Shown here: in pieces, positions 21,219-33,712 of the stretch
Position numbering within the stretch: the first letter of the stretch is position 1
Layout: each line of letters starts with the position of its first letter
Assembly: GCF_032362555.1 (NCBI RefSeq)
Contig: NC_083517.1
Span: forward strand, 7,646,001 to 7,710,000
Source: Amyelois transitella
Lineage: Eukaryota; Arthropoda; Insecta; Lepidoptera; Pyralidae
Length of the DNA: 64,000 nt
Reading direction: 5' to 3'
Made by a program: the position numbers and the translations under genes
Notes under the pieces: generated by a model
Told to the model about the DNA's origin: nothing
Seen by the model: only the letters and a program-made list of their open reading frames with translations
Databases searched by the model: none

Positions 21219-24200
21219 ATGGTCCAATCTCAATTTTCCCTGACATGGAACTCATACAAAAATAGCATTTGTAGTGGATTCACTTCTTTGCAACAGGTAG
21301 GTTCTTGCTAAAATTATAGACTGCTATTTATCTGTTTCACAGAATCACAAGTGGCAAAAAAAAAATGACGGAAATCAGGAACTCAGGGTCCCCTGAGACC
21401 AAAGTAAAGTAAAGCAGTGGTGGGTGCAAACATGAAAGAGACCACTCTGTCTCATCGAACTCCAAACTCGTCTTCCTTCTGCCGTCAGTCCCGGTTACAT
21501 CTTCACATCTGATGTAACCAGGGTGCGCTTTTTGAGCATACTTCAAATCAAGCTTAACTCTTTAAGCTAACTCTCTTATTTTATTGGAATGGAATTCATG
21601 CATGATTTTAATCTATAATCTTCTCTTCTGTAACAGAATGGGGAGTTGGTAGACATGACCCTGGCAGCGGATGGCCACTTTGTAAAAGTACATCAGGTTC
21701 TATTGGCATTGGCTAGTCCGTATCTGAAGGAGCTCATCACATCAGCTCCATGCCAACATCCTGTCCTGTTTCTCAATGTGAGTAACTTTTACTTTTGGGA
21801 GAAAGAACTTTAAATTATTTAAATGTTGATTATGCAACATCTTTATTTATTGAGTTGTTTCATATCAAAGTGAGATATAAATGGGGAGTTTTGTTTTGTT
21901 TATCAGCTTTTATTAGCTAGTTTACTGTCATAGGAACAACAAAATGTTTTGAGAAAAGGCTATATATATTAAAATAAAATATTTGAATTTTATACATTTC
22001 AGAATGTGTCTTACAAGAATATGTCACTGATATTAGAATACATTTATACGGGTGAAGTGTTGGTTCCTGTAGACAACATCTCATCATTTGCAGCAGCTGC
22101 AAGGGGGCTTCATATTAAGGGTCTTGAAAACCTTGTAAGTAGCTTATATTCCATGCATATTCTGATATCTTAACATACATACATACATCCATAAATCACT
22201 TTTTTTAGAGGGGTAGTCAGAGACTACATCTTTACACTTGCCAAAATCTCTGCATACTTCCGACGCTTCATCCACATTCATAACTCTCTTCATGCAAGCT
22301 CGGCAGTTTCGGGCACTCTTGACCTGACCCTTTGCCAGAACATCCTTAATTTGACCCATCCTCAAAATTGTTATTAAAAACAAAAATACTACATTTTGTA
22401 GTAAATAGGTATTTAAATGTACATAATAAACATCCAAGACCCAAATCAATTAGATAATGTTTATTTTTCATAATGCCCTGGCTAAGATTTAAACCCAGAA
22501 CCATCCACAACAGGGGCTGTCTATGAACTACTTGGCACAATAGGATGCATAATATTTGTTTCTTTTACCAGACATTTCTTCTTCCACCTTACTTTTGCAC
22601 AGCACATATTTTAACCAGGCACCTTACCAAATTGAACACCGAAGTTCTTACAGGACTAAATCTTAAATTGTTACTTGTGTTTTCAGAGTAACGAATGTTT
22701 GAATGTTCAAGATACCAGGTCATCACAATTGGAAACTTCAGACTTGTGCCATGTGAGTGGGGTGAAGAGATTGGCTGTACCAACCAGTGATGGCATAGGA
22801 CAGGTAAAAATTATATAAATTACTCTGGAAAATTCTTCTTATAGCTCCATTATATTACATTATTAGCTTTGTTCTCCCTGAATGTCAACTCTATCTTTGT
22901 ATGTTTAAGTGATTTAGGCGTGAATGCGTAACAGACGGATAGACAGAGATAGTACTTTCTTAAGTACGATTTTAAACTACAAATTGGCAACTCACCTCAT
23001 TGAAGAGGCACCTGAGTGAAGTGCGCCTATGATCACGATTGGGTTTGTCATGTTTTACAGAAAGCGGCATATTTGAGCTCCATTAAAAGTTACACAATTT
23101 CATATGGGGTAAACAGAACTATCCAAATAAGAACCTGTATAATGATTTTATTTTCATCAGAATGACATGATTGTTACTGATTGTATGTCAACAACCAGTA
23201 ACAATTGATCTTCAAGTTCAACAAGTTTTTTTTTCACAAATTACACCGATTGACTTGATGTTAGTGCGAGACTTTTTTACAGACAACATTTTATCATAAA
23301 GATGTTTAGTTTTAATTTTTATTCCCACTAATATTTAACCTGGGAGAGGATAATAAATAAACCATTGCCTTGATCTCTGCTCTCTGTGAAATTCTTTTTT
23401 AGCATATGCAAATTTGACTTTTTAAATTTATATTTACAGGTCGTCATCATATAAGTACTTGTAAAATGTCAGAAAGCCAGTAAATTTGGCTTAAAATTTC
23501 GCATGGATAATTATAAAGAATATATTGTGTTAAACTGTTGTTTTCTTTATACAGATAGACATACCAGCCGCGGCGAGGAAAATTTATGTGAAGCAGGAGC
23601 CAAACTCACGGTATGTATGGGTATGAACCGGTATTCTAGTCATGGAGTAAGATTCGTGATTTTATTTACTTTGTGCAGGAAAGGTACTTAACGTGGTTGT
23701 GGAGTTGCGTTGAACCGGATTTCGTACAATTTTGTAAAGAAGATATTTCAATGTAGTGTCGGTATGGGCACATGTTATATTGCTAACGAATTAATGAAAT
23801 TCTATCTGTAATCAATATTCAAACCGTTAAAACCAGTCTTATAATATTCAAACCGTTTTACCCCTGAGCCGCAGAGTGACGACTTTGAAGAGTATCTGTT
23901 AAAACGTGGTGTTCCCCCTTTCAAATCGTGCTGCTTTTGTAAATAATTAAGTAATTTCTCAGAAAAAATGATTCTCCGCCGCCTGACACATCGCAGCGTC
24001 TGAACGACTACTCGGACGTGATAGAAGACAACGTGGCTCACGACACGGACGACGACTACAAGACTGAAGCTCAAGTTGTAACACACACGCCCAAACATAT
24101 CAAAGATAACCGTAAGTATTTATAGTGGGAATCATACAAATCTTGTAATGATGAGATGCAATTTGTATTTCAAACTCTTGCAGTTTTCCGTGCAGTTTTA

Positions 24201-25865
24201 AACATTTCAAATAAAACTCAGAATTGCAAAATTACAACTTTATTGTGACTGCCGGTGGTGATTTCCAGTTCATATACAATGCGACGACACAATATCCCTT
24301 TTATAAGTATTTTATGTTTGCTTCATCAACGTTTATCAATCTTTTCGTCCAAACTCTTAGCAAAACTTAAGTTTACTCTTGATCTCACCTGTCACCAAAT
24401 CGATTTCTCCTATTTGATCATGACTCCGAATCGTCCCTTTTCCCATTATCTTTTGTTGGTGAAGTTGTTGGCCGACTGTTACTCAACTCTTTTATACCTG
24501 ACTTACACCATAATATCGCATACATAAATCATCTGACTATAATTATTATTTATTGATTTACAGCGGCATCCAATCTGCAATACACCGTGTCGATCCGAGG
24601 CTCCCTGCAAGTAATCCTGAACCGATACATTTACAACCTGCAGTCCGCCACCACCAAGGCGGGCTTGCGGCGGTGGCGGTGTATCGACTACCGCAACCAA
24701 AAGTGCATGGCTTTTGTGGTCACCAAAGACAATGTAGTTTTAAATAGGTAGGTACATACTTTGTTAAACTTTATTGGAAATTGTTTCAATACAGTCCGCC
24801 ACCACCAAGGCGGGCTTGCGGCGGTGGCGATGCATCGACTACTGCAACCAGAAGTGTACGACTTCCGTAGTCTGTAATTAAGTCTATATCCCTTGCGGGG
24901 TAGATAGAACTATAAGTCTTGAAAGACTGATAGGCCACGTTCAGCTATTTAATGATAGAATTACAATTAGAATCGAGTCATTATCATGTATTGAAGAACA
25001 GAACTCGAAGAATATTGTTTATGATTGATAAACTATAAACTTCCATATAAAATTTTTAATAAATAATTTAATAAAATTTCATCAATTTTTTTATAACATA
25101 TTTAATGTACAAAAACAAAGATATCGACAATTTGGATTGCAGCAATGGACTTATACAAAAATCACTGATACTGTAATATTTTGCCAGTAGTGTTTTCTGT
25201 CCCGACGGCAGGTTATCTAATATTTGAGTGGTGTAAAATAATAATAGTTATTTGAGATTCTGTTTTTAATTTCTTAGAATAATATAGAGAAACCTTATCT
25301 TACGAGACATGCCCAAAAAGTAGGTGTACTGAATATCGCCTACAATGTCAACATGTCTGTCGGCCGTGTGAGTCCATTAACTTTCTAAACTTGCCAAGTA
25401 CTATACGCCACCCAGTACTTTTTCCTCATGGTATAAATCCCAGTTACCTGCTCACCCTTCTTGATGATTACAGGCATACCCCGGGCTCTTCTCCAGAGTG
25501 GTGAGGATGCAACTGGGACTAAATCTAGGAGAAAGAAGAGTAAAAGCTGATCTATTCCCGATTTTAGGACATCCATGGGAAAGAGATGGAGTTGTCTTAT
25601 TCTAAAGATAGTTAATGCTCACTAATTTGTGTTCGTTTCTTGTGTTTACTTACCCTCGAACTTGCAATTTTTTATGCGGATGTTTTTTTCCAGGGCTAAT
25701 CTCCATAATCACGGGTTCCACGATAAGAAAATTTTGATGAAAATGGAGAAGAAATGTATATTCTCGGCGATAGATGACGTGCAAAACTACAAAGAAACGG
25801 AGGGCTCCAGAGACAGCGACTCTGCGATGGACGAGGGATTTGAAGCGACCAGCGATTTTAAATAA
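21219..25865 (+). CDS. BTB/POZ protein with C-terminal FLYWCH zinc finger (mod(mdg4)-like)
   Basis: Eight exons in phase: 21219-21296, 21637-21777, 22003-22134, 22687-22803, 23555-23610, 23963-24111, 24564-24747 and 25694-25865; 342 aa. The chosen Met directly precedes FSLTWNSY, the usual start of the ttk-group BTB domain; an in-frame ATG at 21093 would add 42 residues that look unrelated. The BTB domain (residues 1 to about 117) carries DMTLAADGHFVKVHQVLLA and the YIYTGEV segment. An acidic, unstructured linker follows. A FLYWCH-type finger spans about 229-294 with W262, C264, C272, H290 and H292 as probable core residues, split between exons 7 and 8. The last ~45 residues are acidic. BTB-FLYWCH proteins such as mod(mdg4) act in chromatin insulation and transcription control; DNA binding or partners here are inferred. 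Confidence 0.85.
21470..21545. repeat. Fragment of an unnamed interspersed repeat
   Basis: The phrase 'gtcccggttacatc' followed by 'ggtgcgctttt' recurs, with variation, near 58035-58110 and more weakly near 42915-42970. It lies in intron 1 of the BTB-FLYWCH gene. No coding content, and the family is not recognised. Confidence 0.5.
22170..22363 (-). repeat. RTE-like LINE 3' fragment in BTB-FLYWCH intron 3
   Basis: Minus-strand copy of the last ~190 bp of the family seen at 10575-13230, starting with a (TACA)n tail. It contains the codons for ACMKRVMNVDEA and several point changes, and is oriented against the host gene. Confidence 0.8.
24792..24873 (+). pseudogene. Partial duplicate of the FLYWCH exon inside intron 7
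   Basis: The sequence repeats positions 24641-24725 of exon 7. The first 38 bases are identical and the rest differ mostly by transitions. The copy keeps the WRC and KC residues of the FLYWCH finger and reads on to a TAA about 28 codons in. It lacks the first half of the finger, and it starts exactly after a splice-acceptor-like 'tttcaatacag'. It is either a dead tandem duplicate or a remnant alternative 3' exon. Confidence 0.8.
24874..24975 (-). repeat. SINE 3' fragment
   Basis: A minus-strand piece of the TATG-tailed SINE ('tcccttgcggggtagat', 'ttgaaagactgataggcc') directly after the duplicated exon fragment, in intron 7 of the BTB-FLYWCH gene. Confidence 0.75.
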
Positions 25866-26400
25866 TTGAAACTTTATTAATTTTAATTGTATGTTTAAGT
25901 AACTAATTAAATGTTATATGAAAATATTTGTATTTTATTTATAAATAATGATAAAGTTAGGAGAGATAGCTATACTTAAAATCTAATCAAATGTGAATCA
26001 GTCTTGACTCCTTGTTCACATTTAATTATCAATACTACTATTTCTATTTAGACAATGTAAATAAGTTTTTTTTCCCTGTTTATACAAATCAAAACCATTT
26101 AATGTGTCTGTGCAGTTGACTGTACCTCAGCCGCAGTTTTTGTCGCGATATGAACTGTAAATAAAAGATGTTATCAGTCAAATTTTAAAACTATCTTGAT
26201 GGAATTAGTGCATTACTAAGTATTTTTGAATCACTCTGTACGACCAGTTTCTATGCATTCACTGATAAATTTTATCGCAAGCATCTTATGTTAACAGCCC
26301 ATTTCTAGTTCATCCAATCTTAGAGATCGTGACATTAGACTGCTCCATCAATGTTGTTATCACTGTTACAGAGTCCATACAGATACGCTATCCTTTAAAG
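25866..26400. other. Intergenic between BTB-FLYWCH and aminoacylase copy 1
   Basis: This holds the 3' UTR of the BTB gene and the 5' region of the first aminoacylase. An ATG frame from 26329 reads into the aminoacylase, but the signal peptide fits the Met at 26401. I see no clear TATA box. Confidence 0.5.
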
Positions 26401-29400
26401 ATGCGGTTAGTTACTCTGCTATGTGTCTTCGTCTGTTCTGTTAAAATCAAAGCTAGTCCTTTGCCGAAAAAAATAATAATACAGCAATACTATGACAATC
26501 CAGCGGTCAAGAGATACCGGGAGTATGTACAGATAGACACGAGCCGGGAAGATAATTTACGTAAGTACTTATAAATTATATTTGGCTAAGTTGCATGATT
26601 GTAAACACATTAATTCCAATAGTAACAAATAACGTGAACTATAATAGAAACCAATTTCGAGTACGATTTCTAATAATTGACCAAGTGCCAAGTAGGATGG
26701 GACTGCACCTTTATGAGGATTATTTTGTGTCTCCAAAAACTAAAACTGTGTTACCTAGTCATGTTATTTAATTAATTAGGTCACTGTTCTCCTGGCGCTT
26801 GTCCCGGTTGAGCCCCCCTTGGAATGGAACCCGTGGTCCGCACATGTCCACGATCAATGACTCAGGTATTAAACCAAGGACTTCAGCGATCTCTAATCTA
26901 CTTAGGACCAGGGTTGTTGATTCGCTCGCATATTCCTTTAGTGGTTTATAACGACGGTCACGGCAGCGATTGAGCGAAGATTACCAACTTACGAACTTCC
27001 GGAAACAAAACAACATATATATTATCACGTCTTTATCATTTAGTAGTATATTTATTAGGGATAGACAGAGCCAGTCTCGAAAAGACTGTCAGACCACGTT
27101 TAACTGTACATATGCCATATGTAAAATAACGCTTATTTTAATAGACTATGCTGTGGAATTCTGGCGTCGTCAAGCTCAGGAATTGGGCTTGGCTTTTACC
27201 ATACATCGCCCCGCCGGGAAGCCCATTTGTGTGATCACCTGGGAGGGCGCCGACCCTTCTTTGCCCAGCATCATGCTTAACTCTCATATGGACGTTGTTC
27301 CTGCAGAGCCATTAGTGAGTGTTTTAGACTCCCTACGATAGCTAAATCATTAGATAATAATTTACTTATCTACATTAAATTTACTTTGATCGAGTCCGTT
27401 CACTGTCATACCAACACACCAAAAATTAAAAATTCTTATTGCTTTTTTATGATTTATTGTCACGATCATTTTGTTTTAGTACAAAATCACGCCTCTCTCT
27501 CGGAGAAGGCAGAGAAATCTTTCCACTTGTCACGATCCCCGCATACATTATTTATTAATTAACAAATTAATAAAAAAATACTAATTTTATTTTTAAAACG
27601 TATCTTTTTTTTTCATTTTAGATAAGCAACCTTGTATCTATGAACACATACAATTAAGATTTTTTTTAAATTTGGAGATTCCATATTGGGATAAAGCCAG
27701 GAACTCTACCAAATTATAACATATAGAACTGTTGTTAGTTTGATACAGTTTTATATGTTGTAATTTGGAACAGTTCCTGGCTTGACGTCGTTAAAAAATT
27801 ATATGCGTTACAATGGTCTGAAAAGTAAAGACGCCGCAGACCGGAGAAGTGGAAAGAAAAATGTACAAAAGCGGACCTCAGGCTCAGCAAATATAAATAC
27901 TTTTACTTTTAGGTGCTTACTTATAGAAAAAAACACGCTTCGGTTTTATTTATTCGTTTGAATATGGATGAATAGAATAGAATAGATTTATTTTCAAAAT
28001 TGAATACATGGTATCATTTATTGATGTCACATCACTTAAATCTAATTATAACTACTACCGCTTCAAGTTCTTCTCTCTTCTCTCAAGTTTCAAATACCTA
28101 CCGGTATGAATTATTGTGGCTAGTATTCAAAGAACTTTATTTATAGTCAGATTGGACATACCCCCCTTTTTCGGCGCACATGGATGAAAACGGTGACATT
28201 TATGGGCGCGGCACACAAGACGACAAGGATGTCGCTATACAGTATCTAGAAGCTATCAGAAAACTCAAAAATGATAATATCACTCTTCAGCGTACTTTGC
28301 ACGTGACTTTGATGCCAGGTAAAAGAAAAATCATAAATTGAGAATAAAACAAATTGATATTGCCTTGAAAAACTTGGCAAACTTTCATACGGGTACTCTA
28401 CGTACTAAGGACTGACAGGATATTCCATTTTGATTTATCGTCAGACGTTTACAGATCATCAGGTAGATTATAAGAGTCGATATAACGTGTAGGTATTAAA
28501 TATTTACTTGTTAAATCAAATAAGCTTCATCAAATCAAATAAGACTATGTTATTTATTCTATGTTTGACAGACGAAGAAATTGGAGGATTCAACGGAATG
28601 CTGCCTTTTATAAACACGACTGAGTTTTCAACATTGAACGTTGGTTTTGCCCTGGACGAAGGACTGAGTACCTCCGATGGAAACTACGTAGCCACTTACC
28701 AAGACAGGAGGCCGTGGAGTAAGTGATAGAGCGAAGCCCTAGAGCGTTGGCCTGATCTGATATCCATAAAATTACCGAAAATTAGGAATCGTCGAATGCA
28801 TTCATATTTAACTTTAGTACCTACCCATTTTGTGTATACGTTCAAAAGGTTGAAGTAAATGATGAAATTCAACATATTTATAGTTACTAGCTGTCCCGGC
28901 AAACGTTGTTTTGCCATATAAATAATTTTTAAGTAATTTAATGAAAATCGGTCAAGCCGTTTCGGAGGAGTACGGGAACGAACATTGTGATACGAGAATT
29001 TTGTATATAAGATAGTATGTAAATCAATTGCCAACATAAAAAAGAGAGAAAAAAATTTAAACCGACTTCAAAATACACTAAAATGCTAAAAAGTATTGAA
29101 AATTAAATTAACGCGTATTACTCTTTTGTTATACTTGGCATAGGAAGCAATTAATGACGGATATTTTTTTTGTAATTTCGTGCAATCTGATTATTTTTGT
29201 ATAATATTTTCAAGTTGTTATGTCCTGAAAAAATAATTCCTTTCAGTCTTAAAGTACACCGTATACGGAGAAGGCGGACATGGAATTTTAATGCCAGAAG
29301 GAAGCGCTATGGAAAAGGTTATATAATTTCTATTTATTTATTTATTTATTGTGACAAAAACGGTTTACACCTATTTCAATTATCACACTTTACAATTTGA

Positions 29401-32400
29401 AACACAGGTATATCATATTAAGTTAACCATATTAAATCATATAAAAAATTTTAATAATGAAATTAAATTTGAATACACATAAATTAAAAACAACAAAAAT
29501 AATATTTTAAAAATTTTGTCAATAAAAGTTTTGTCCGTCAGATCTTATATTTAATACAATAATTAAGTTAATCACTTTCGTCAGTGTCAGTGTTATTGGT
29601 ATTAAACCACTGGTCACTCAAATTTTCACAATACATATATTAGTAGTGCTCGTGCAATGGTTGGCCAGTTGTCAAAATAAGGGTCAAAATCAGTGTTGGC
29701 GCTACGAAGTGCATTGAGGTGGTTTAACGGTCGAACTAGTGGCGACATCGCGCGGGATACCGTGTGCCCTTCGTCTGGGTAGAATAATTTAGGGGGTCTA
29801 CTACGGCCACGCCTATCCACTGGAATCTCAAGCTCATCAGAGACGAACAATACACACAATAAGTTGTGTAATAGGAGACAATCTATCGATCCTTTCAACA
29901 CCTTAAGACAGACAGTTATTTGCTGCACCATTCTACGTACTTCTAGGGAGTTGTACCCTAAATGACCAAGCAAGAACTTAGTGAAAAATGAACTCAATAT
30001 TAAGTAATATCTAAACAAATTATGTTTGTACAGTATGCTTAAGTAGTTTTATTCAAAGCACCTACTTCAAATACTTACCACCGAATTGAAAGGATTTCTT
30101 TGAGCCTTTCTTAGGTAATTCTAAGTAAAGATGCCGCATTTTGAAGACAGCTGCTAGATAGGCACTTTTATAATTTTTGTTATATTCCAGGCTCAAAGCT
30201 TAATAAACGTGATTATGAAATTCCGAGATGAGCAAAGACGCATCATGTACACGAAGGAACCGCTCGATTACGGGGCATATAATTCAATAAACATCAATGT
30301 TATTAACGTAAGTAAAATAAATTAAGAAATAATAACGTTCAACCTATCTTGACACTTTAATTTTGCTACATTTTCTATAGCTAATCACATTTTTTATACA
30401 GGGTGGAAGTGTTGCAAACGTGATTCCTAAATCAATTACAATAATGGTCGATATCAGGTTGGCTCTAACAACAGATGCTGATGAACTTTTAGCTTTGGTA
30501 AGTAATTAACCATTTGTCTTATTTTTTATCAATTGTGTTGACCAAGGGATATTTCCAAATTTAATGAAGTATAGTAAACTAATTCCATTATTCAAGAAAG
30601 GTGAAAAATCAGATCCTGGTAATTATAGACCAATCTCAATTTTACCAATTTTGAGCAAGGTGTTCGAGAGAATCATGCTTAATCAAATGCAGCGTTTCTT
30701 TAAGTCTAATAAATTATTTCATAGTCAGCAATACGGCTTTACTGAGGGGAAATGTACAACAGATGCAGGTGTGGCTCTTGTCACTCATATTCTCAAGGCA
30801 TGGGAAAACTTACAGGATGCCATCGGAGTGTTTTGCGATCTGACCAAAGCATTTGATTGCGTAGATCATAGAACTCTTCTGCTCAAGCTCGCTCATTACG
30901 GGTTCGATACTGCTGCCGTTGAACTAATTAAATCATATCTTAGTGATAGATTACAGACGGTAGATTTAAATAATACAAAATCGAAAGGAGCGACGGTAAA
31001 AATTGGGGTACCGCAAGGTTCCATTTTGGGACCTTTTCTCTTTCTGATATATATCAACGACCTGCCTTGCATGATTGAGAAACAGACTGGCATCGTGTTG
31101 TTTGCAGATGATACGTCACTAATTTTTAAAATGAACCGCCGTAGCGAAATCAGTGATTATGTGAATAGCACTTTAGCCGCCATTTCTAACTGGTTTACAA
31201 TCAACAACTTACTGTTAAATGCAAATAAGACCCAATGCATTAAGTTTACACTTCCCAATGTGCGGCAGGCAAATGTGGATATTAGTATAAGTAGTAAAAG
31301 ATTAGTGCCGTGTGGCTCCCGGCACCAATACAAAAAAGAATAGGACCACTCCATCTCTTTCCCATGGATGTCGTAAAAGGCGACTAAGGGATAGGCTTAC
31401 AAACTTGGGATTCTTTTTAGGCGATGGGCTAGCAACCTGTCACTAGTTGAATCTCAATTCTATCGTTAAGCCAAATAGCTGAACGTGGCCATTCAGTCTT
31501 TTCAAGACTGTTGGCTCTGTCTACCCCGCAAGGGATATAGACGTGACCATATGTATGTATGTATGTAGTAAAAGATTAGATTTTGTTGATAATACTACTT
31601 TCTTAGCAATAACATTAGATTCAAATTTGAAATGGCATGCTCACATTTTAAAACTTTCTAAAAGGCTTAGTTCTGCAGCATACGCTATTCGTCGTATTAG
31701 GCATTTGACGGATGTGGCAACTGCTAAGCTAGTATATTTTAGTTATTTTCATAGTTTAATGTCATATGGTCTACTGCTTTGGGGATCAGCAGCAGACATA
31801 CAAACTATTTTCATTTTACAAAAAAGGGCAATTCGATATATCTACGGTCTTAAACAAAGAGATTCCCTTAGAGATTTTTTCAAAAACCTAAATATTTTAA
31901 CTTTGCCCTCCCAATACATATTCGATAACATCATGCATGTTAGGAAAAACTTAGACTCTTTCAAAAAAGGAGGTGAATGTACTAGTAGATCACTGCGGAA
32001 CAATTACAAGTTGTCGATCCCAGCACATCGGCTGGCTAAGGTAGGGAAATCATTTCTGATTAATGGTATAAGATTTTATAATAAATTACCAAAAAGTGTT
32101 CTTGAAATGAATGATAGAAAATTCAAAAAGTATATTAAAGTTGAGCTTTGTAGGAAAGCCTATTACAGCACGGATGATTATATTAATGATAAACATGTGT
32201 GGCCCGAGCTGGACATAATGGCCTCTTAAATGCTTGTGTATTTTTGACATGATCTTGACATAATTTGTACAGTATGTACATATTTTATTTGATATTTATT
32301 TTATTTAACGAAATATTCGTATTGACATAATCAGTTCTACATTCATACATGTTTTTTAATGTAGACAATGTGCATTCGTCCACGATTTAAATTTAAGAGA

Positions 32401-33712
32401 TCTATATTTGTAAATTGACGTCCTATGAAAATGCTGCAGTGTAGTTTGTTCCGCCGCTTCTTCTACACATGCGCTTTGGAAGCGGTAGTAGTTATAATTA
32501 GATTTAAGTTATGTGACTTCAATAAGTGATACCTTGTATCCAATTTTGAAAATAAATCTATTCTATTCTAATTGGCATACAAAACACTTACTTACGGTGC
32601 TGGGCGCAAAAGTTAAAAATAAAAAGACAAACATACATATAGGTAGTCACGTCTATATCTCTTGCATAGTTTGACAGAGCCAACAGTCTCGAAAAAACTA
32701 ATAGGCCATATTCAGCTGATTTTATTTGGGAAAGACGATTACAAAGTTTCCAAGGGAACAGGACAGACCGGAAAAATCTGGATTTTGTGCGAACGAAGAT
32801 ATGGACAGTGGACTTCTATTAACGTGAATGCTAATGCTATTTATTAGGACATAGGTAGATGAACAATGTTCGACGGTTTTTTTGTGTTACAGACAGAAGC
32901 CTGGCGTATGGAGAGTGGAAATAGAACGGAATTGGAGTTTGTGCGTCATGTGACTAAGTCGGCAGCGACGAAAGTCGGCGACGACAATGTGTTTTGGAAG
33001 GCGTTTAGAGAAGCTATTACTGATATGTGAGCATCGATATTAAATTCGTTCCTCGCATTTAATTTCGAATCCCGATGAATGTTCCAATTTTAGGCTTGTA
33101 ACACCTCAAAGCTCATCTTTGCGATAAGACTGTATCAGTACCTAATAAAAAAATTGATATTTATGTTTCGATTAGATTAGAAATATTATCCAGCTTTCCA
33201 CTACCAAATTTTTGTTATTATTATTATTATTTTTTAAGATAAATTAAATTTTCAAATGCAAATCTAAGTAATGGTGCCGTGTGGTTCCCGGCACCAATAC
33301 AAAAAAGAATAGGACCGTTCCCATGGATGTCGTAAAAGGCGACTAAGGGATAGGCTTATAAAATTGGGATCCTTTTTAAGGCGATGGGCTAGCAACCTAT
33401 CACTATTTGGATCTCAATTCCATCATTAAGCCGAGCAGTAATTTTTGATTTCCATACGAGAAGAACTCAGTTACAGGAATATGTATTGTATACTTTCTTG
33501 TTTCCAGGGGTAGCACGGTGACGCCGCTCGTCTGCCCGGCGGCCACCGACATGATCCCGTTACGCGACCGCGGGATACCTTGTATTGGATTTTCTCCAAA
33601 GATTCACACGACATCCAGGATCCACACGACTAACGAATACCTGAATGTAGACACGTTCCTCCATGGAATTGATGTTTATGTTGCGATTTTAAATAAGTTG
33701 GGAAATGTGTAA
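26401..33712 (+). CDS. Secreted aminoacylase-1-like M20 peptidase, copy 1
   Basis: Nine exons in phase: 26401-26560, 27145-27314, 28147-28318, 28572-28718, 29247-29317, 30191-30307, 30402-30497, 32893-33026 and 33508-33712; 423 aa. Family members remove the acyl group from N-acyl-L-amino acids with a two-zinc centre. Expected ligands are present: H101 and D103 (SHMDVVP), D135 (GRGTQD), E169/E170 (DEEIGG), E197 (LDEG) and H395; H228 in GGHG fits the dimer-interface His. NVIPKSITIMVDIR and GIPCIGFSP are further family blocks. Residues 1-19 are a likely signal peptide, unlike cytosolic mammalian ACY1, so the protein is probably secreted. Caterpillar gut aminoacylases that cleave fatty acyl-glutamine conjugates are the nearest known function; that is inferred. 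The donor of exon 5 (gttata) is weak. A LINE with a nested SINE fills intron 7. Confidence 0.9.
27055..27112 (-). repeat. Short SINE fragment
   Basis: The blocks 'agggatagacagagcc' and 'cgaaaagactg' in minus orientation are a remnant of the TATG-tailed SINE, lying about 30 bp before exon 2 of aminoacylase copy 1. Confidence 0.6.
27480..27548 (-). repeat. Short RTE-like LINE 3' fragment
   Basis: It carries 'aaaatcacgcctctctctcg' and 'tttccacttgtcacgatccc', a degraded version of the LINE end, in intron 2 of aminoacylase copy 1. Confidence 0.65.
27696..27781. other. 86-nt hairpin, 33 of 37 pairs
   Basis: Arms 27696-27732 and 27745-27781 are complementary except at four positions and enclose a 12-nt loop. 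The size and pairing resemble a microRNA precursor, but small foldback transposons look the same. It lies in intron 2 of aminoacylase copy 1. Neither strand can be chosen from sequence alone. Confidence 0.6.
27965..28080 (-). repeat. LINE tail fragment, reverse orientation
   Basis: Reverse copy of the 3' tail at 32404-32572, beginning with the 'gaatagaatagaatagattt' end. It lies just before exon 3 of aminoacylase copy 1. Confidence 0.75.
28884..29020. repeat. LINE-type 3' UTR fragment
   Basis: Starts 'actagctgtcccggcaaacg' and contains 'gtcaagccgtttcggagga', phrases that I recognise from dispersed lepidopteran retroelement 3' ends. Intron 4 of aminoacylase copy 1. The family name is uncertain. 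Confidence 0.6.
30535..32229 (+). pseudogene. LINE reverse transcriptase split by a SINE
   Basis: The 5' part (about 30535-31304) encodes the fingers and palm of a reverse transcriptase: NYRPISILPILSKVFE, GFTEGKCTTDA, DLTKAFDCVDH, GVPQGSILGPFLFLIYINDL and the catalytic FADD. The 3' part (31565-32229) encodes the thumb and C-terminal region and ends at a normal stop. Without the SINE the two parts are in the same frame, so the insertion is the only interruption seen in what remains. The N-terminal endonuclease is missing, so the copy cannot be autonomous. Confidence 0.85.
31305..31564 (+). mobile_element. Full-length SINE nested in a LINE
   Basis: An exact 14-bp duplication (GTAGTAAAAGATTA) at 31291-31304 and 31565-31578 flanks the element. 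It carries both the GTGCCG end and the (TATG)n tail. The insertion is younger than the LINE around it. Confidence 0.92.
32644..32726 (-). repeat. SINE 3' fragment
   Basis: Minus-strand remnant with 'agtcacgtctatatctcttg' and 'acagagccaacagtctcgaa', downstream of the LINE in aminoacylase copy 1 intron 7. Confidence 0.75.
33274..33438 (+). repeat. SINE lacking its 3' end
   Basis: It begins with the canonical GTGCCGTGTGG end and stops at 'ccgagcag', before the LINE-like tail. A ~13-bp internal deletion removes the 'accactccatctc' block. It lies in intron 8 of aminoacylase copy 1. Confidence 0.85.

Larger units (their letters stand above)
30515..32575 (+). mobile_element. CR1/L2/Jockey-type LINE, 5'-truncated, in aminoacylase intron 7
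   Basis: The element starts within the reverse transcriptase (the 5' end is approximate) and ends in the 'aaataaatctattctattc' tail. It lies in the sense orientation of the host gene, between exons 7 and 8. A SINE at 31305-31564 sits inside it. Tail-only relatives occur at 1990-2147 and 27965-28080. Confidence 0.8.

Noticed and set aside
28696-29037. Minus-strand ORF of 113 codons
   Set aside because: It overlaps the splice donor of aminoacylase exon 4 and a retroelement fragment; no domain seen.
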